Positions 13,791 through 25,689 of a stretch of DNA of 64,000 nt are shown here, piece by piece. The first letter of the stretch is position 1. Each line of letters opens with the position of its first letter. Source of the DNA: Gymnogyps californianus (Eukaryota; Chordata; Aves; Accipitriformes; Cathartidae); contig NC_059485.1 of the NCBI RefSeq assembly GCF_018139145.2, positions 15,809,698 through 15,873,697 of the forward strand, in the 5' to 3' direction. The notes under the pieces were generated by a model. It was given only the letters and a program-made list of their open reading frames with translations. It had not been told where the DNA came from and made no database searches. Made by a program: the position numbers and the translations under genes.

Positions 13791-14321
13791 TGCACCACGT
13801 CTGGCTAGGATGGGGCTCACTATCTTCATAGCAGTCCATACGCTGCTGTGTTTTGGATTTGTGGCTAAAACAGCGTTGAAAACACACCAGTGTTTTGGCT
13901 ATTGCTGAACAGTGCTCGCACAGTATCAAGGCCTTCTCTGTTTCTCACGCTGCCCCTCCGGCAAATAGGCTGAGGATGGGCAAGAGACTGGGAGGGGACA
14001 CAGCCAGGACAGCTGATCTGGACTGAGCAAAGGGATATTCCATGCCATAAAATGTCATGCTCAGCAGTAAGAAGTGGGGGTAGAGGAAGAAAGGGGGTGG
14101 GACATCGCTTGGACACTGCTGGCATTGTCTGCTGTGGATGTGTGCATCACTTCTTGGTTTTTGGTTTTTTTTCCTCTGTCCTTCTGTTATTAAACTGCCT
14201 CATTTCAACTCACAAGTTCTCTTGCTTCTGCTCGTTGTATTCTCTTCCCCCATCCTGCTGCAGAGAGTGAACGAGCAGCTGTGTGGGTGCTTAGCTGCTG
14301 ACTAGGGTGAATCCACCACAG
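13791..14321 (+). mobile_element. Solo LTR of an avian endogenous retrovirus (LTR 1)
   Basis: This is a roughly 530-bp unit with TG...CA ends. It begins tgcaccacgtctggc and ends aatccaccaca. Visible LTR parts are a degenerate TATA/promoter block near 14040-14075 (tccatgccataaaatgtcat, then cagtaaga), a T-rich region (14150-14172), an ATTAAA poly(A) signal at about 14189, and a C/T-rich U5-like end. The flanks are gttgt (13786-13790) and gttgc (14322-14326), an imperfect 5-bp target-site duplication. No gag, pol or env sequence lies on either side, so it is a solo LTR left by recombination between two LTRs. The match to avian LTR families is from memory of their consensus, and the exact family is not assigned. 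The short ORFs inside it, on both strands, are incidental. Confidence 0.8.
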
Positions 14322-15926
14322 TTGCGCTGTATTTTTGTGCTAAACACAGCATATACCAGTGGAACAGTGATTTCTGTGGAGAAAAACAGCAAATACCTCC
14401 CAATATAACTCAATCGTTAATTAAGAACAGATCACGTGATCACTGGAGATCACTGGAGAAAAGGCAGAACTTCATCCGTTTGAAACCAAGGAGAAAAGCT
14501 TAGCTCAGTTGGCTACAATTTCTCTCTTGAGTTTACTGAGGATGGACAGTTACCACAAAAGTCTCCGTCCAGTTACATAAATGGTTCAAAGAAATTCAAA
14601 CCATCTGCATCTGCAACCAGAGCCAAAACAACACACAGCACATCGCCAAAGGGACTACAAAGCATATTCTAATACTATATATATGCTACAGACATATTTT
14701 TCAGTTCACTTATATTCAGTAGAAGTATCTGAATGAGTAACTATTAGCTTTTCCAAGAGATTTAGAGTGGAACAACATGCTCCAGGGAGATGAAGGTTTA
14801 AACCCTTTCTTGGGTTCACATCCACATGTGAAGTCCCACTGATCTCAAAATACTGAGCACCAACAAGAAGTGATATCAGCAGTATATACTTAAATCATTC
14901 TCTAACAATTGGGAATACTTGATAAATTTAGCAGAGTTGCAGTCAGGGGCAAAACCTCTGCAATACTGGAAGTATGCTGTGAAGCAGAAATGATGTATCC
15001 ACGCTGAATAACCCCTCTTTCCATGATTCTTGCTTGTTCTCTCCCCTTACTACATTTAGGAAATCGAAGTGATTTAATGTAAAACAGCAAATATAGGAAA
15101 TTGACTGCAACTCTTAAGAAAAAGCCTAGGAGGCTAATGAACCATTATGGTAAAAGCTGAATAAGCTGAGATCCTGAAAAGAAATTGGAGGTGTATTTTA
15201 GATATGCATGAAGACGATCAAAAAACCATTTCACATAGATTGCTATGTGCAAGTAGGGCACTTTGTTTCATCTTATCCAGCTATACAACTTAAATGAAAC
15301 AAACCTTTAATTTGACTTTCAAAAGCATTAAGCATTTTGGGAGCTGCCTTGAAGTCAGGCAAATAATGTTCCTGGAGGTATTTCAAGCTAAGAGCCAACA
15401 GTTTCAGTTATTAGAAAACTACACTCAGCTATTTCCTCAGGGGAAGGGGGAGGGGGGACAAACGACCAAAAAACTTTTTAGCATCAAGTTGAGTCAAGTA
15501 AAATGAAGGGTTTTATTACAGGTATTGAAGTGGCTGGTTAAAAGGCAACTTATAGGGAGTCCTTATGTTATCTCAAGACCTGAAGTTTCCCCATTCACAC
15601 ATACATATCACGTGGAAGTTTAGCTATTGTCATCAAGATTTATAATGACGATCTTAATTCTGAAAAAGAGCACAGAGCCAGTGTTTGTAGAAAGTTACAG
15701 ACTCTCATTCTGCAAACACAATTTAACCAAACTGAGACTACTCACGCACGTAAAAATAAACCGCAGATGCACTTGTAAGATCAGGGCCTGACTGACCCAA
15801 AGGTAATAAAGAACAGAGCTATCTAAAAAGCTCCTTTGGATCTCCTGTAAGTGCCTGAACCTACAGAAATTAAAAGACATCGAAACAGGACTAAAATAGG
15901 GTCTTGACGTGAGAAAGCAAAGTAGT

Positions 15927-16070
15927 AAAAAAAAAAAAAACAAAAAACAACAACAACAAAAAAACCACACCACCAAAAAAACCACACCCACACCAAACAC
16001 CAAAACAAAACACAAAATAAAACCATACAAAGCAAACCAACCAAACAAAAAAAGAACAGAAAAAAAACAG
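15927..16070. repeat. Strand-asymmetric A/C-only low-complexity tract
   Basis: The first 91 nt (15927-16017) contain only A and C on the plus strand, and the remaining 53 nt add only a few T and G. It starts with A14 and changes to CAA, ACC and CCACA-type units without a fixed period. The minus strand is therefore pure T/G and is open in two frames, giving artefactual Phe/Val/Cys/Gly-rich reading frames of more than 80 codons. It could be a decayed A-rich retroposon tail or a slippage-grown microsatellite. Confidence 0.85.
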
Positions 16071-17107
16071 TTTGTCTAATCATTATCCAGAAAGGACCGC
16101 TAGTATTTCCTTACCTTGGTATGGTGTAATCACAAAGATTCTTTGGGATACATTATCAAGAAAATTCTAGAAGTCTAATGATTATGTTTTGACTAGCTTG
16201 TCCTATACACCACCAGACTAGGAAACAAAATTCCCATGCAAAAATGGGAAAATTTTTGAAGCACAGAATAGGCACCTACAATCAAGTTTTTGATTTTTCA
16301 AAAGCATTCTCAAGAGGTACACATTTTTTGTTAAAAGAAATGAATCACATATTTCATATCTTGAAATAAAACCAGCAAATGTTCCATTAAATTAATTATT
16401 TAGAAGAACTGAAGTGTAACCCAAGTTAAATGCCTAAGAAAATTTAAGTCATTTAGAGACATGCCAAAGACAACACAAATGTTTGTCTGCTGACCCAAAC
16501 CTTAACATTAGAGCAGTTAAGAAAAGAATAAATGTTTCAGAGAAAAATGAGATAGTCTGACTAGATTGTTTGTAGTCTGCATATTTATTAAACTATTTCT
16601 TAACGTTTCTACCTGTTATTACAGTATAACAAAACAATCACCACTGATTTTAGATATCAATTATTTATTATACTGCCTGAATACTAGGGTACCTGTTTTT
16701 TATTTTGATGGGCGTTAAGATTAAAAGAGGCTTCTAGGTCAAGGTAATATCTTTGGTTAAACAGACATATAGCTGAAAAAACTAGTCGAGCTTTTAAACA
16801 GAAGCTTCCACAATTCTGAAATAGATTCAGCAACTTTCAAAGCTGCTTTCAAAGATAAACACAAGTTCAGAAAAACTGCTTAGCATTTATATAGATACAT
16901 ATCATTTTGACCACCTTGAAAAGAAACGTTGGTACCTATGGAGCATGAGTTGTAGGCGTACCCTCCTAATATGCATCTATTTGTCATTTAGCCTATAGAA
17001 ATCAGCAATTTCACTCCTTTCAACTCGGACATGAGTCATTTGATTCTGTAACTAAAGTAGAATATAATGTACCATGCAACATAGCAGAGTCAAGAAAATG
17101 AGTGTAT

Positions 17108-17154
17108 GTGCTTTCATTTACTTCAGTATCAGTACTGAAGCAAATGAAGTGCAC
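17108..17154. repeat. Near-perfect inverted repeat (hairpin), 4-nt loop
   Basis: The left arm 17108-17128 (gtgctttcatttacttcagta) pairs with the right arm 17133-17154 around the loop tcag. The 14 bp next to the loop pair except for one position. The outer part pairs after a one-base bulge and ends in gtgc/gcac. The stem of about 21 bp is slightly short for a typical animal pre-miRNA, and flanking single-strand structure was not assessed. It may be a small hairpin element or a chance palindrome. Confidence 0.6.
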
Positions 17155-20100
17155 TATCATTGCAGAACAGAGTTTGTACGCAGTGCTACGCCAGGCTTCA
17201 CAACTGCCATTACCAGTGACTAATTCAGAAACAACATTTTAAGTAGCTGAAGGTCTTACAGTTAAATTATCATTTTTAAGAGCATATTTCATTCTTACAC
17301 ACCATTCATACACCTTTATCAGTGTGGAACAGCAGTGTCATCCAATGGTCTGACAGGTTAAACAATATTGTATATTCTTTTAGAAATCTCCAGAGAGACT
17401 CCTAAGCCTCATTTCTTATTTTATAAGTCTGGAGCTAGAATTTGAATGAACATGAGCCAAAGTATCTGCCTGTACAGAAGATTACTAATACTCGGTTTCA
17501 ATTTCATAATAGCAACAAATGACTGGAAGAGAACTGAGATACTCCAGCACTGGAGTGAGAAAGGTCATAACTTTCTTTTAATAACTACAATAAATTCAGT
17601 ATCGGAAAATAATTTAGCAAGTTTAGAAAATAGAGTTTGAGTGCAGTTGGCAATGCTCCGATTAGCTACAAACATTTCAGATATTAGCACGCCACCATAT
17701 TTTATTTACGAATCACCAACATTCAGATAATGCTAACTATCAAACAGGTAACCATACAGCAGTGAACAAAGAAAATTCAAGCATGGTTGAGTTAGACCAA
17801 TGTCCCAGGCAGCTTGTCTGATAATGGAGAACATCTTTTGCAGAAGCAGTTCCAGATTTGGCAGTGTTTTCTGTTTCCTATTTCAATATCAAGAACTAGG
17901 AAGTGGGCAGCCAAGCGAGGGCAGGTAGAGGGGTACATAGGTGACCAACCCATTCTCCTGCATGGAGACACACTGTTGCAAATATACCGTGCCAATGAGG
18001 CATTCTTACAATTCATTTACACCAAACAGTGGCAGCAGAGAAGTGCAGAGGTATACAAGCTAAGATATAAACCCGAAGCTATCTAGATACCTTGACATAC
18101 ACCTCCACCTGGAGTAATTATCAGTAATGGTAAGCAGGACATAGTTCATAAGGAATTAATGTAGCATTAAAGTATTAATATGGCTTCCCCCCCAAGCTAG
18201 TATGCAACAAGGTACCTTAGTACCTCAGAATTGCTTTAGAGTCTTCAATCCTTATCCACGTTTGCACCTTCTGAATGTGCAATAGGAGGACAGGGAATGG
18301 ACTGCCTTGTGCTGGATGCTGAGGATGTCTTCGAATGATGCAGATAAACTGTTCCATTCTACCTGAAAAGTTGAGTTTGTACCATCCTCATTTTCAGTTT
18401 CTCTTTTCCATTCCTAACTCCCTATGTTACACCTCAATATTTAAAACCTTCTAGACAGAATACCTGAGACTGAATATGCAGGAAAGCAGTAACACGTTTT
18501 CTACCCAATTCATTCATATGATATTGTGTATATGTACACTGTTTACTATTTTTACATTTTTCCCTGAAAAATGATAATTTGTCTGATCATGCAAAAAGTT
18601 GGGTTCATCTTCAGCAGACACAGATAAATATATATATTTTGTGCACATACTCTCTTCAAGTCCAGGCTCACTATGTCATGCTGGAGACTTGCAGAAACTA
18701 GAAGATATTTAAAAGTACTTCTGAGTTAAAGAAGAGACAGCTAAACGGGGAATCCAGAGTGTTACTGTAATCCTCACATCCTAAATGCAAACAACAGTGT
18801 CTTCCAAACCAAAAGGGTTGCAGGTGCGGTATCAGAAAACCAAATTGAAAGTTGAGCTTCTGAATTACAGATGTAGCCCAAAGAGTGTGAACAGAAAGGA
18901 TAGGGAATTGCAGAATAAAGCAAGATATAAAGACTAGCAGACAATTTATGACCCGAAGACAAATGCATAAAAATGACAAAATAGGACTGAAATGGAAGAA
19001 AAAGCCTAAGAATAAATGCACAGTAATATCTATGAAAGTAACATTAACATTCTCCGAAAGATTTTGGAAAAATATATATATATATCTCTCAAAGACAATA
19101 AAATTCACAGTTGTGACCTACTATATGAATGCCACCTCTCAATATTTTTCTTACAAAATTTTACTTACACGTAAAATACATTGAGACAGAGCATATTGAA
19201 TAATTTAGCAACAGACAAAATCCCATATAGGTTTACATTTTACAGTGACAATGACATATCATAGCTTGATTACCAACAATTTTAGTGACACTGCAGATTA
19301 GATCTACATTATAATACAATATATTTGAGCGTGTAAATGTAAATTCCCAGATACAATCTACATTCCTCTAACCATAAGATACAGCACAGTAAAGTATTAA
19401 GTGTGGAAAACAAATGTAGAAGTAACTGTTCATTCATCAATTTTAAGTTATCATAGCTTATTTAAGAGACCTTTAAGCAATTAAGAAAAATCCTTTTCAA
19501 CTAAAAGAAAAAAAAGCTTTCTTTTTTCCCCATAGTATACAGATGTTTGTTCAAATTTGATGTCTCTTTTCTAGAGCTTCAGAGGGCTTTTCAGAAGTAG
19601 TACTTTGTTTCTTCCCAAATGCCAATAGGTATTTCCCATAAAGGCAGTAATTGTTATTGATCCGCCTAATTGTTCTAACTGCTGTTCACTTTCAAAGAAA
19701 CATTCCTGTTAAGCACAAACACATATGATGAACTAGCCTGGCCTGTGAAGAAAGTGACTCAAAATTCTGCATGCAACTGATTTGTATCGAGCATTTCAAA
19801 AATCCTATTATGTAGTTTAAAAGAACCGTATGTAATTTTCAACTGAATAGCCCTTTCATGATTTTTCAAATCCTGTAGGGTTAATAACTCAAGTCTTAAG
19901 CCTTTACTAGAAAAGACATTCTAAGTGTCTTTAAGAAGAAATTGTTGCATGCTGTCCTCAAAGCCTGAATCCAACTGAAAATCTTAAGACCCCTTTTGAC
20001 TTTATGCTTCTGGATCAACTTTAAGCTTCTGCATCAAGCACATGACATATGCATGTAGGTTTGTTTTTTGTAAGTAGCATCAGTCACTCAAAATCACGTA

Positions 20101-23100
20101 AGTTAGAAAGTATCACAAGTATCTTAGCCCCAGATCTGCAGATGTGCAAAGGAATAAACTTACACATTTATGTAGAATTGTAGGCAGCAGTTTGCATTTT
20201 GGAACTGAACGGATCATTCTTGACAATGCAGTCGCTAATGTTATATGCAATTTAAGATTGCCCTTACTAGTCAGTCTGATTGCTCTGAGTAATCCCATCT
20301 GATCTATTTAAGAATAAAAGAAACATGAGAGAATACAAAAAGTATTTTCAAATATTCCCTTCTGGTTTTTTTGCTCATTTCCTAATGCTCCCTTTTCCAC
20401 TAATGTGTTTGATTAAAAGCATTTACTTTCATGACAGGGACTCATGGATTTGAAAAAATACCATCAGCATTGAAGTTCTACCTACAAATCCCAGTTACAG
20501 AGCAGACCCTAATTTTCTATAGAGCCCCTTACGTGAATAGGAAATGGGATAGCTATTGAATAGCATATGAAGAATGAGAAGAGTGGAAAAGAAAAGGTGC
20601 TGACCCAACCACATCAATAAACAGCAGCGAGGCGCAGATCTGATCAATCTCACTTAAACGTAGCTTTGCTAACTTCTAGCAGTTACTAAGTAAATTTAAT
20701 GTATTCTGTAGTCCTGGATTGTAGTGTCACACACACTGGATGACTGATGACATTTTTTGGCACTGTATTTATGCTTTAGAGTCCCACAGTAAGCTACAAT
20801 TGCTATTTATCTTCACTCTTCCTCTTTAAAGCACCCACTGGTGAGTAGACTGATCAGCTATTTGATTCCCCGAGTGATCATCTTTCCTGCAGTCAGAATC
20901 AGTGGGAGCTGCCACCACCAAGTGAATCACTTGACTAATTTGTAAGTACTTACTTACATTGCAGTTCTGGACTAAGCACTAATAAATTCATAGACAGACT
21001 TCTAGCGTCCAGACTGCTCAACGTGCTCTCCACACTGTGATCTAGGCATGTTCTGTGACTGCAAACATACAGCCTACCCAGACCAACATGCTAATGTACA
21101 AAAAGGAACTTTTTCCCCACACAGTGGAAGTAGCGGATGCCCTGTGGGTTTTTTCATTGCATGCAGAAACCCACCCATAAATGCAGATATCTTCTGCACG
21201 TTATCTCATTTAATATACTGTTTCCAACCACTGCAGTTCAAGCAAATTCCTCAAGCAAACAGATAACAAATGGTTTTCTCAAAACCATTTACAGAAGAGT
21301 GTTAATACTATATATTTAAGCCTCATTTAAAACACTCAAACGTAAACAAGACTTACTCCACTGGATGGCAACAGAATGCTAACTTGCCTGCTTTAACAAA
21401 GTTCATTCAGGATGTGCAAGCATGTAAGACAAGAAAAATTAATTCAAAGAGCTAGCTGCAATCCTGTTCTTCAGACAAGAAGAAGTGTGGAGCAAAATAA
21501 GTGGTGTTTCCAAGTTAGTATAAGCACAAATTAAAGATAAGACCACGCCCAGGTGGACGCAAAGAAAGCCTACAGATCTGATACTGCTTCCAAGTACCTT
21601 TTTAAAGCAAGAAGTCTAAGGGCCTTTAAGTTTATCCAAAGTACCTGGTTTCTGTCACCTGTCCTTATCCCCACCTAGGCAAAATAATAAAAAAACCCTA
21701 GATCATTCTCTCCAAAGATCCAACACTTATTTAGCTTATGGTAACTGTAGCTATACCTACATTGTGGACCAGATCTTCAGGAAGCAATGAATTGTAGAAA
21801 CACCAAAACAGAGTGGCTTGATACACTAAATATAAGCATAGTAGCGATTAGACTAGCTTGATGGCAAATTAAGTGGAACTACATACAAACAAAGTGTTAG
21901 TTCTTTGTATACACACTTATTCAGTGTCAGGCTGGTAGGCTTAGTCTCATTATAACATATCTATGACACGGGGAAAAAAAAAGAACATTGTAAGTGGATA
22001 ATGAATGGGAGGGCACATTAGACTACTTACCCCTCCCATGAGATTACCATTCCCAGCCATTTAAAAATGACAGCTTAAATGGCTCAGTGTTGTACTGTTA
22101 TGCCATTTAGCCCAATTGAGTACTTGATGTTTAGCATACAAAATTCGCAGGGCAACCTCCTCTCTATTTTTGCTTACTGCTTTCTTGCATTATGTAAAAT
22201 ATTGAGTAAGAGCTCTTCTAGCGATGGACTCAGTGCTGCACCACTACTCATCTGAAGTTAACTCAATATGTAATTCATAAAATATACCCATTTTGTTATC
22301 AACGGGTAATTCCAGAGGCATGACAGATGTTTCAAGATCACATTAGTTGATCATGAAATTCCAGCTGGCTGCTAAATGGAAATAAGCCTGTTTCTTTTGC
22401 TACAAAGACACACACAGGCACACTGTTTGCTTAAAAGAAACACACAATAATAAATAAAGATATTCGGATCTTTTGCATAGTGTTCTTGTGGGAAACTGAA
22501 TCTCTGGAACAGGATGGTCAGTTGCTGCTCAGTGGATAGGTATCTCCATCACAAGGGTCCTTGCAATGGCCTCAGTTGGATCAGGTGAGACTGCCTGAGC
22601 TACTGTTTTGCTGAATTCTTACAATCCAGCTGGCCTGTAGTCCAACAGGAGTATTCCAGCATTTGAATGACCCATTGCTATTAGTTATCTTAAACTATGT
22701 ACAAAACATCTCCCAATTACTGTAGCTGACCTTTACGACCATTCCTGCATCTGCAAGAACAGTTTCTAGTGGCTATTTAAAAGTATCTGTGTACAGTGTG
22801 GCAACCTGTACAGCAAGAATCACATATGAGGGTTTCTCACATATGAGACTGCCACATGCTGTGCCCAAGGAATTAATCAACATGTCTTCAGCATGCAGGT
22901 AGTGGCTATTAACTGGTCTATATGCACAGTAAGAGCTGCATGGGACTGTCCAAATTCCTCACCTGAGGAGCTCTTTTAACAAGTAGTGGAGGCTTGCTGT
23001 GAATGTGGCTGTGTGGGTTCAGTCATCTTCTCCCAGTGGTCTCCAGCCCAGACATTGTCTCCAGCCAGCCAGCCACTGTTTCCTCTGTGTGCAGGTCAGC

Positions 23101-23551
23101 TGGGGATTCCTGGACCACGCAGGGAAATGACGACCAAGTGTGTGCAGATAGGCACAGCTCTAATGCCCAGCTGCACCACGATTATAACTATTATGGCAAA
23201 CATGAACTTCATCCTTATGTCACAATTATACCTTGAATCCCAGAGTTCTTACCACACCTTTTCCTAGATTAAAATAATAATTACAAAACACAACTTCAAA
23301 GAGAATTACCAGGGTGATTATGTATTAAAATCCTTTCTTCTTGAAAGCACAAAATGGCTAGGAAGCCTTCCATGGCTCTCAGACACTCTTTATATTATTC
23401 TCCTATTTGAACTAGCATTATTCATTTATCTCTTTATTATCACTCTACTTAAAATGTTGGTAGAGTTTTAGTTTAATTAACTTCTGTATGCAATGTCAGG
23501 ACAAAGAGAATAAACTGTAGCTCCTGCCATTCAGAATGGCTGAGAAAACAA

Positions 23552-23596
23552 GTTTGTTGTTTTTGTTGTGGGGTTTTTTTGTTGTTGTTTTTAAAG
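23552..23596. repeat. T/G-only low-complexity tract
   Basis: This tract is composed of GTT, TTTTG and GTGGGG units with no A or C over more than 30 bp. It is equivalent to the A/C tracts elsewhere read on the other strand. No retroelement body adjoins it. Confidence 0.6.
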
Positions 23597-25414
23597 TGTG
23601 CATCATGCACTCTTTTTGACATAGCTTAAAAAAATTCTGGCACCTCTAAAAATATCAATCACAGAAGAGTAAATCTGAATATATCCCAGTCCCGTTCAGA
23701 AGAGTATCAAATGAAAACACTGCATACAGGAGGCTGAGCTGACCACTTTTCATCTAGCTGCCTTATGACTTATTAGCTGTATTTGCCCCTATCTGAATAA
23801 TAGCAAGATTTATTCTGCAGACAAATGTTAGCATTTTCCTCTCTTACGGCTTTTAGCCTCCTATTCTAGAGAAAAAAATTAAATGAAACAAAACCTGCTT
23901 GTCTTCAGGCAGTCACCATCACCTCTATAATTCTATAAATATCCTCTGCACAATAACTCATGGCGTATATAAAAGCAATGACAAGGTCACTTACTATGAA
24001 CAATTCATGATCGGTTACCCTGGCAACAGAAAAGTGTGGCAACAAGGGAAAAAGGCACAGTAAAAATTATAGGATGTTTCCATTATGCAAGTGACTCCTG
24101 TGATTTCTCCAGATGGGTATACCTAAAAAGTCTCAGACTCCAGATGTTTCTCACTTTCTCTAGTTTTGCACCAGTAGGAACTTCGCTTGTTTCAGTGGAG
24201 TTACTGTAAATTTATACTAGCATAAGTGAAAAGTAAACAAACGTGACTGATAAGGAATTTAATTCTATGTTAAGCAATGTTGTCTCAAAATTTAGCATGA
24301 ATTTGATCCATCTCTGTGGGTGAGTGTCTTCTTAGGAATTAGAATTCCTAGTTAGCGTTCACTGCTAGTTATGAGTTATATATAGTTCACTCTCAATTGA
24401 TATTCCCTACTTTGTCATCTTTCGATTAAAAAAAACCCCAAACATCAATCATCAATTTGCATGTCACAATGGTTTTCCAAGTTTTCATAGGACTTGTGCA
24501 ATTAATGTATTACTTTAGGACTCAAAAAATTGACTAACTGGAGGCTCAGCAGAAGCAAAGGTTTTCTGGAAAGCCCATGGTGCTGGAATGCCTTTTCCAC
24601 TCTGAATCAATCTCGAAAGCTGAAGTGAGCTCCCACAGCAGAGGTTTTATAACAAGAGTAGGTAATCAGCATTTCACCGATCAAAACTCAATCTTGACAA
24701 GTACTTAATCAGCAATAACCATGCTTCTTCTGAATGATATAATCAAAACAGATTCCACAGTAGGTATGCATGCATCTTGCTGTATCAGAATGGGAACGTC
24801 TTAGGAATGCATAGATGCTCCAAGTCTATGTACAACTGTATCATGTCAAATGCGTACTACTGAAGAAGGAATAAGTGTTACTTTAAGTGGCAGACCTACA
24901 GATACCATAGACTGTATGCCTTCCAAAGCTGGTATCACATACTCTGCCTTGGCACAGCGTAACTTGAAACTTACACTGAAGAAATAATTGATCTATTGAT
25001 AGCAAGCAGAAAAAAAAATGCTTTGTGGTACGATCCAGTTTGAAATTATGTGAAATAAGAGATCTTAATTTCTCAAAGCACCTGATATTGCCATAAAGAG
25101 AATGAAGACGATTTGATCTTGTTAAGTAAGAAAGCAAAGGATTCTTAAGATATTCAGAGTTCTGCAGCTTTTTTCCCCTCTCATGTCATAAGTTTAGCTT
25201 TGGGAAACAGACTGATGAAAAACCTGATGGATGCATTAGGGTTTCATTTCAACAGATGATTGCAGCATCGTTTCATCAACATTTCATCCCTACAGATGGT
25301 TTTGTACCATTCTTATGGATGGCCCATCCACAGGAAACACAAATTCAACCCAATTCCATTCTAAATAGTGGCCCACAATGGAACCACGCTGATAACCAGA
25401 AAGAGAATACTAAC

Positions 25415-25502
25415 ATATATATAATATAAATTATTATGTATATTAATATATAATTATAATATGTATTTATTATAATATATAAATGTAATATATAACTATA
25501 AA
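25415..25502. repeat. AT-only palindromic block
   Basis: About 85 bp are almost entirely A and T (two or three G in all), built from TATA, ATTATAATAT and TATATAA units. Arms around 25447-25485 (tataattataata and ttattataatatata) can pair across a short loop, so the block could extrude a cruciform or stall replication. It is not a gene feature. Confidence 0.75.
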
Positions 25503-25651
25503 CCTCTTTACCTTCCCAAAGTAAAGAAAGTAACTATCTTGAAATTAGCATTGCTGGTTAGCATCAGATTCAACGTCCCAGTATCTTCAGATAAGAATTC
25601 CTACTTCGCTATAAATGTAGACTGTTTCCATTCTTTTATTCTTCTTTACGA

Positions 25652-25689
25652 AGGCCTGCAATTCAAGCTGAGGCCTGCAAATCAAGCCA
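25652..25689. repeat. 19-bp direct tandem duplication
   Basis: Two adjacent 19-bp copies, aggcctgcaattcaagctg (25652-25670) and aggcctgcaaatcaagcca (25671-25689), differ at three positions. This is a simple local duplication. Confidence 0.8.

Noticed and set aside
15695..16083. Minus-strand frames of 86 and 117 codons rich in Phe, Val and Cys
   Set aside because: They are produced by the A/C-only tract read on the other strand.
17790..18086. 90-codon plus-strand frame and a start resembling an old amniote repeat (agaccaatgtcccag)
   Set aside because: There is no splice or start context, and the repeat similarity covers only about 40 bp and is too weak to call.
20893..20941. 49-nt interval between a good acceptor (tctttcctgcag) and gtaagtac
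   Set aside because: The base before the donor is T and the donor forms part of a 12-bp palindrome (gtaagtacttac). One frame is open only because the interval is short.
22481..22584. Cys-rich 34-codon single-frame interval ending at the strong donor cag|gtgaga
   Set aside because: The acceptor tract (gatcttttgcatag) is weak and no family is recognised.
22986..23240. Overlapping open frames with a protein-like end (HHDYNYYGKHELHPY)
   Set aside because: Two frames are open across the same bases, the acceptor is good but no donor or poly(A) signal fits, and no family is recognised.
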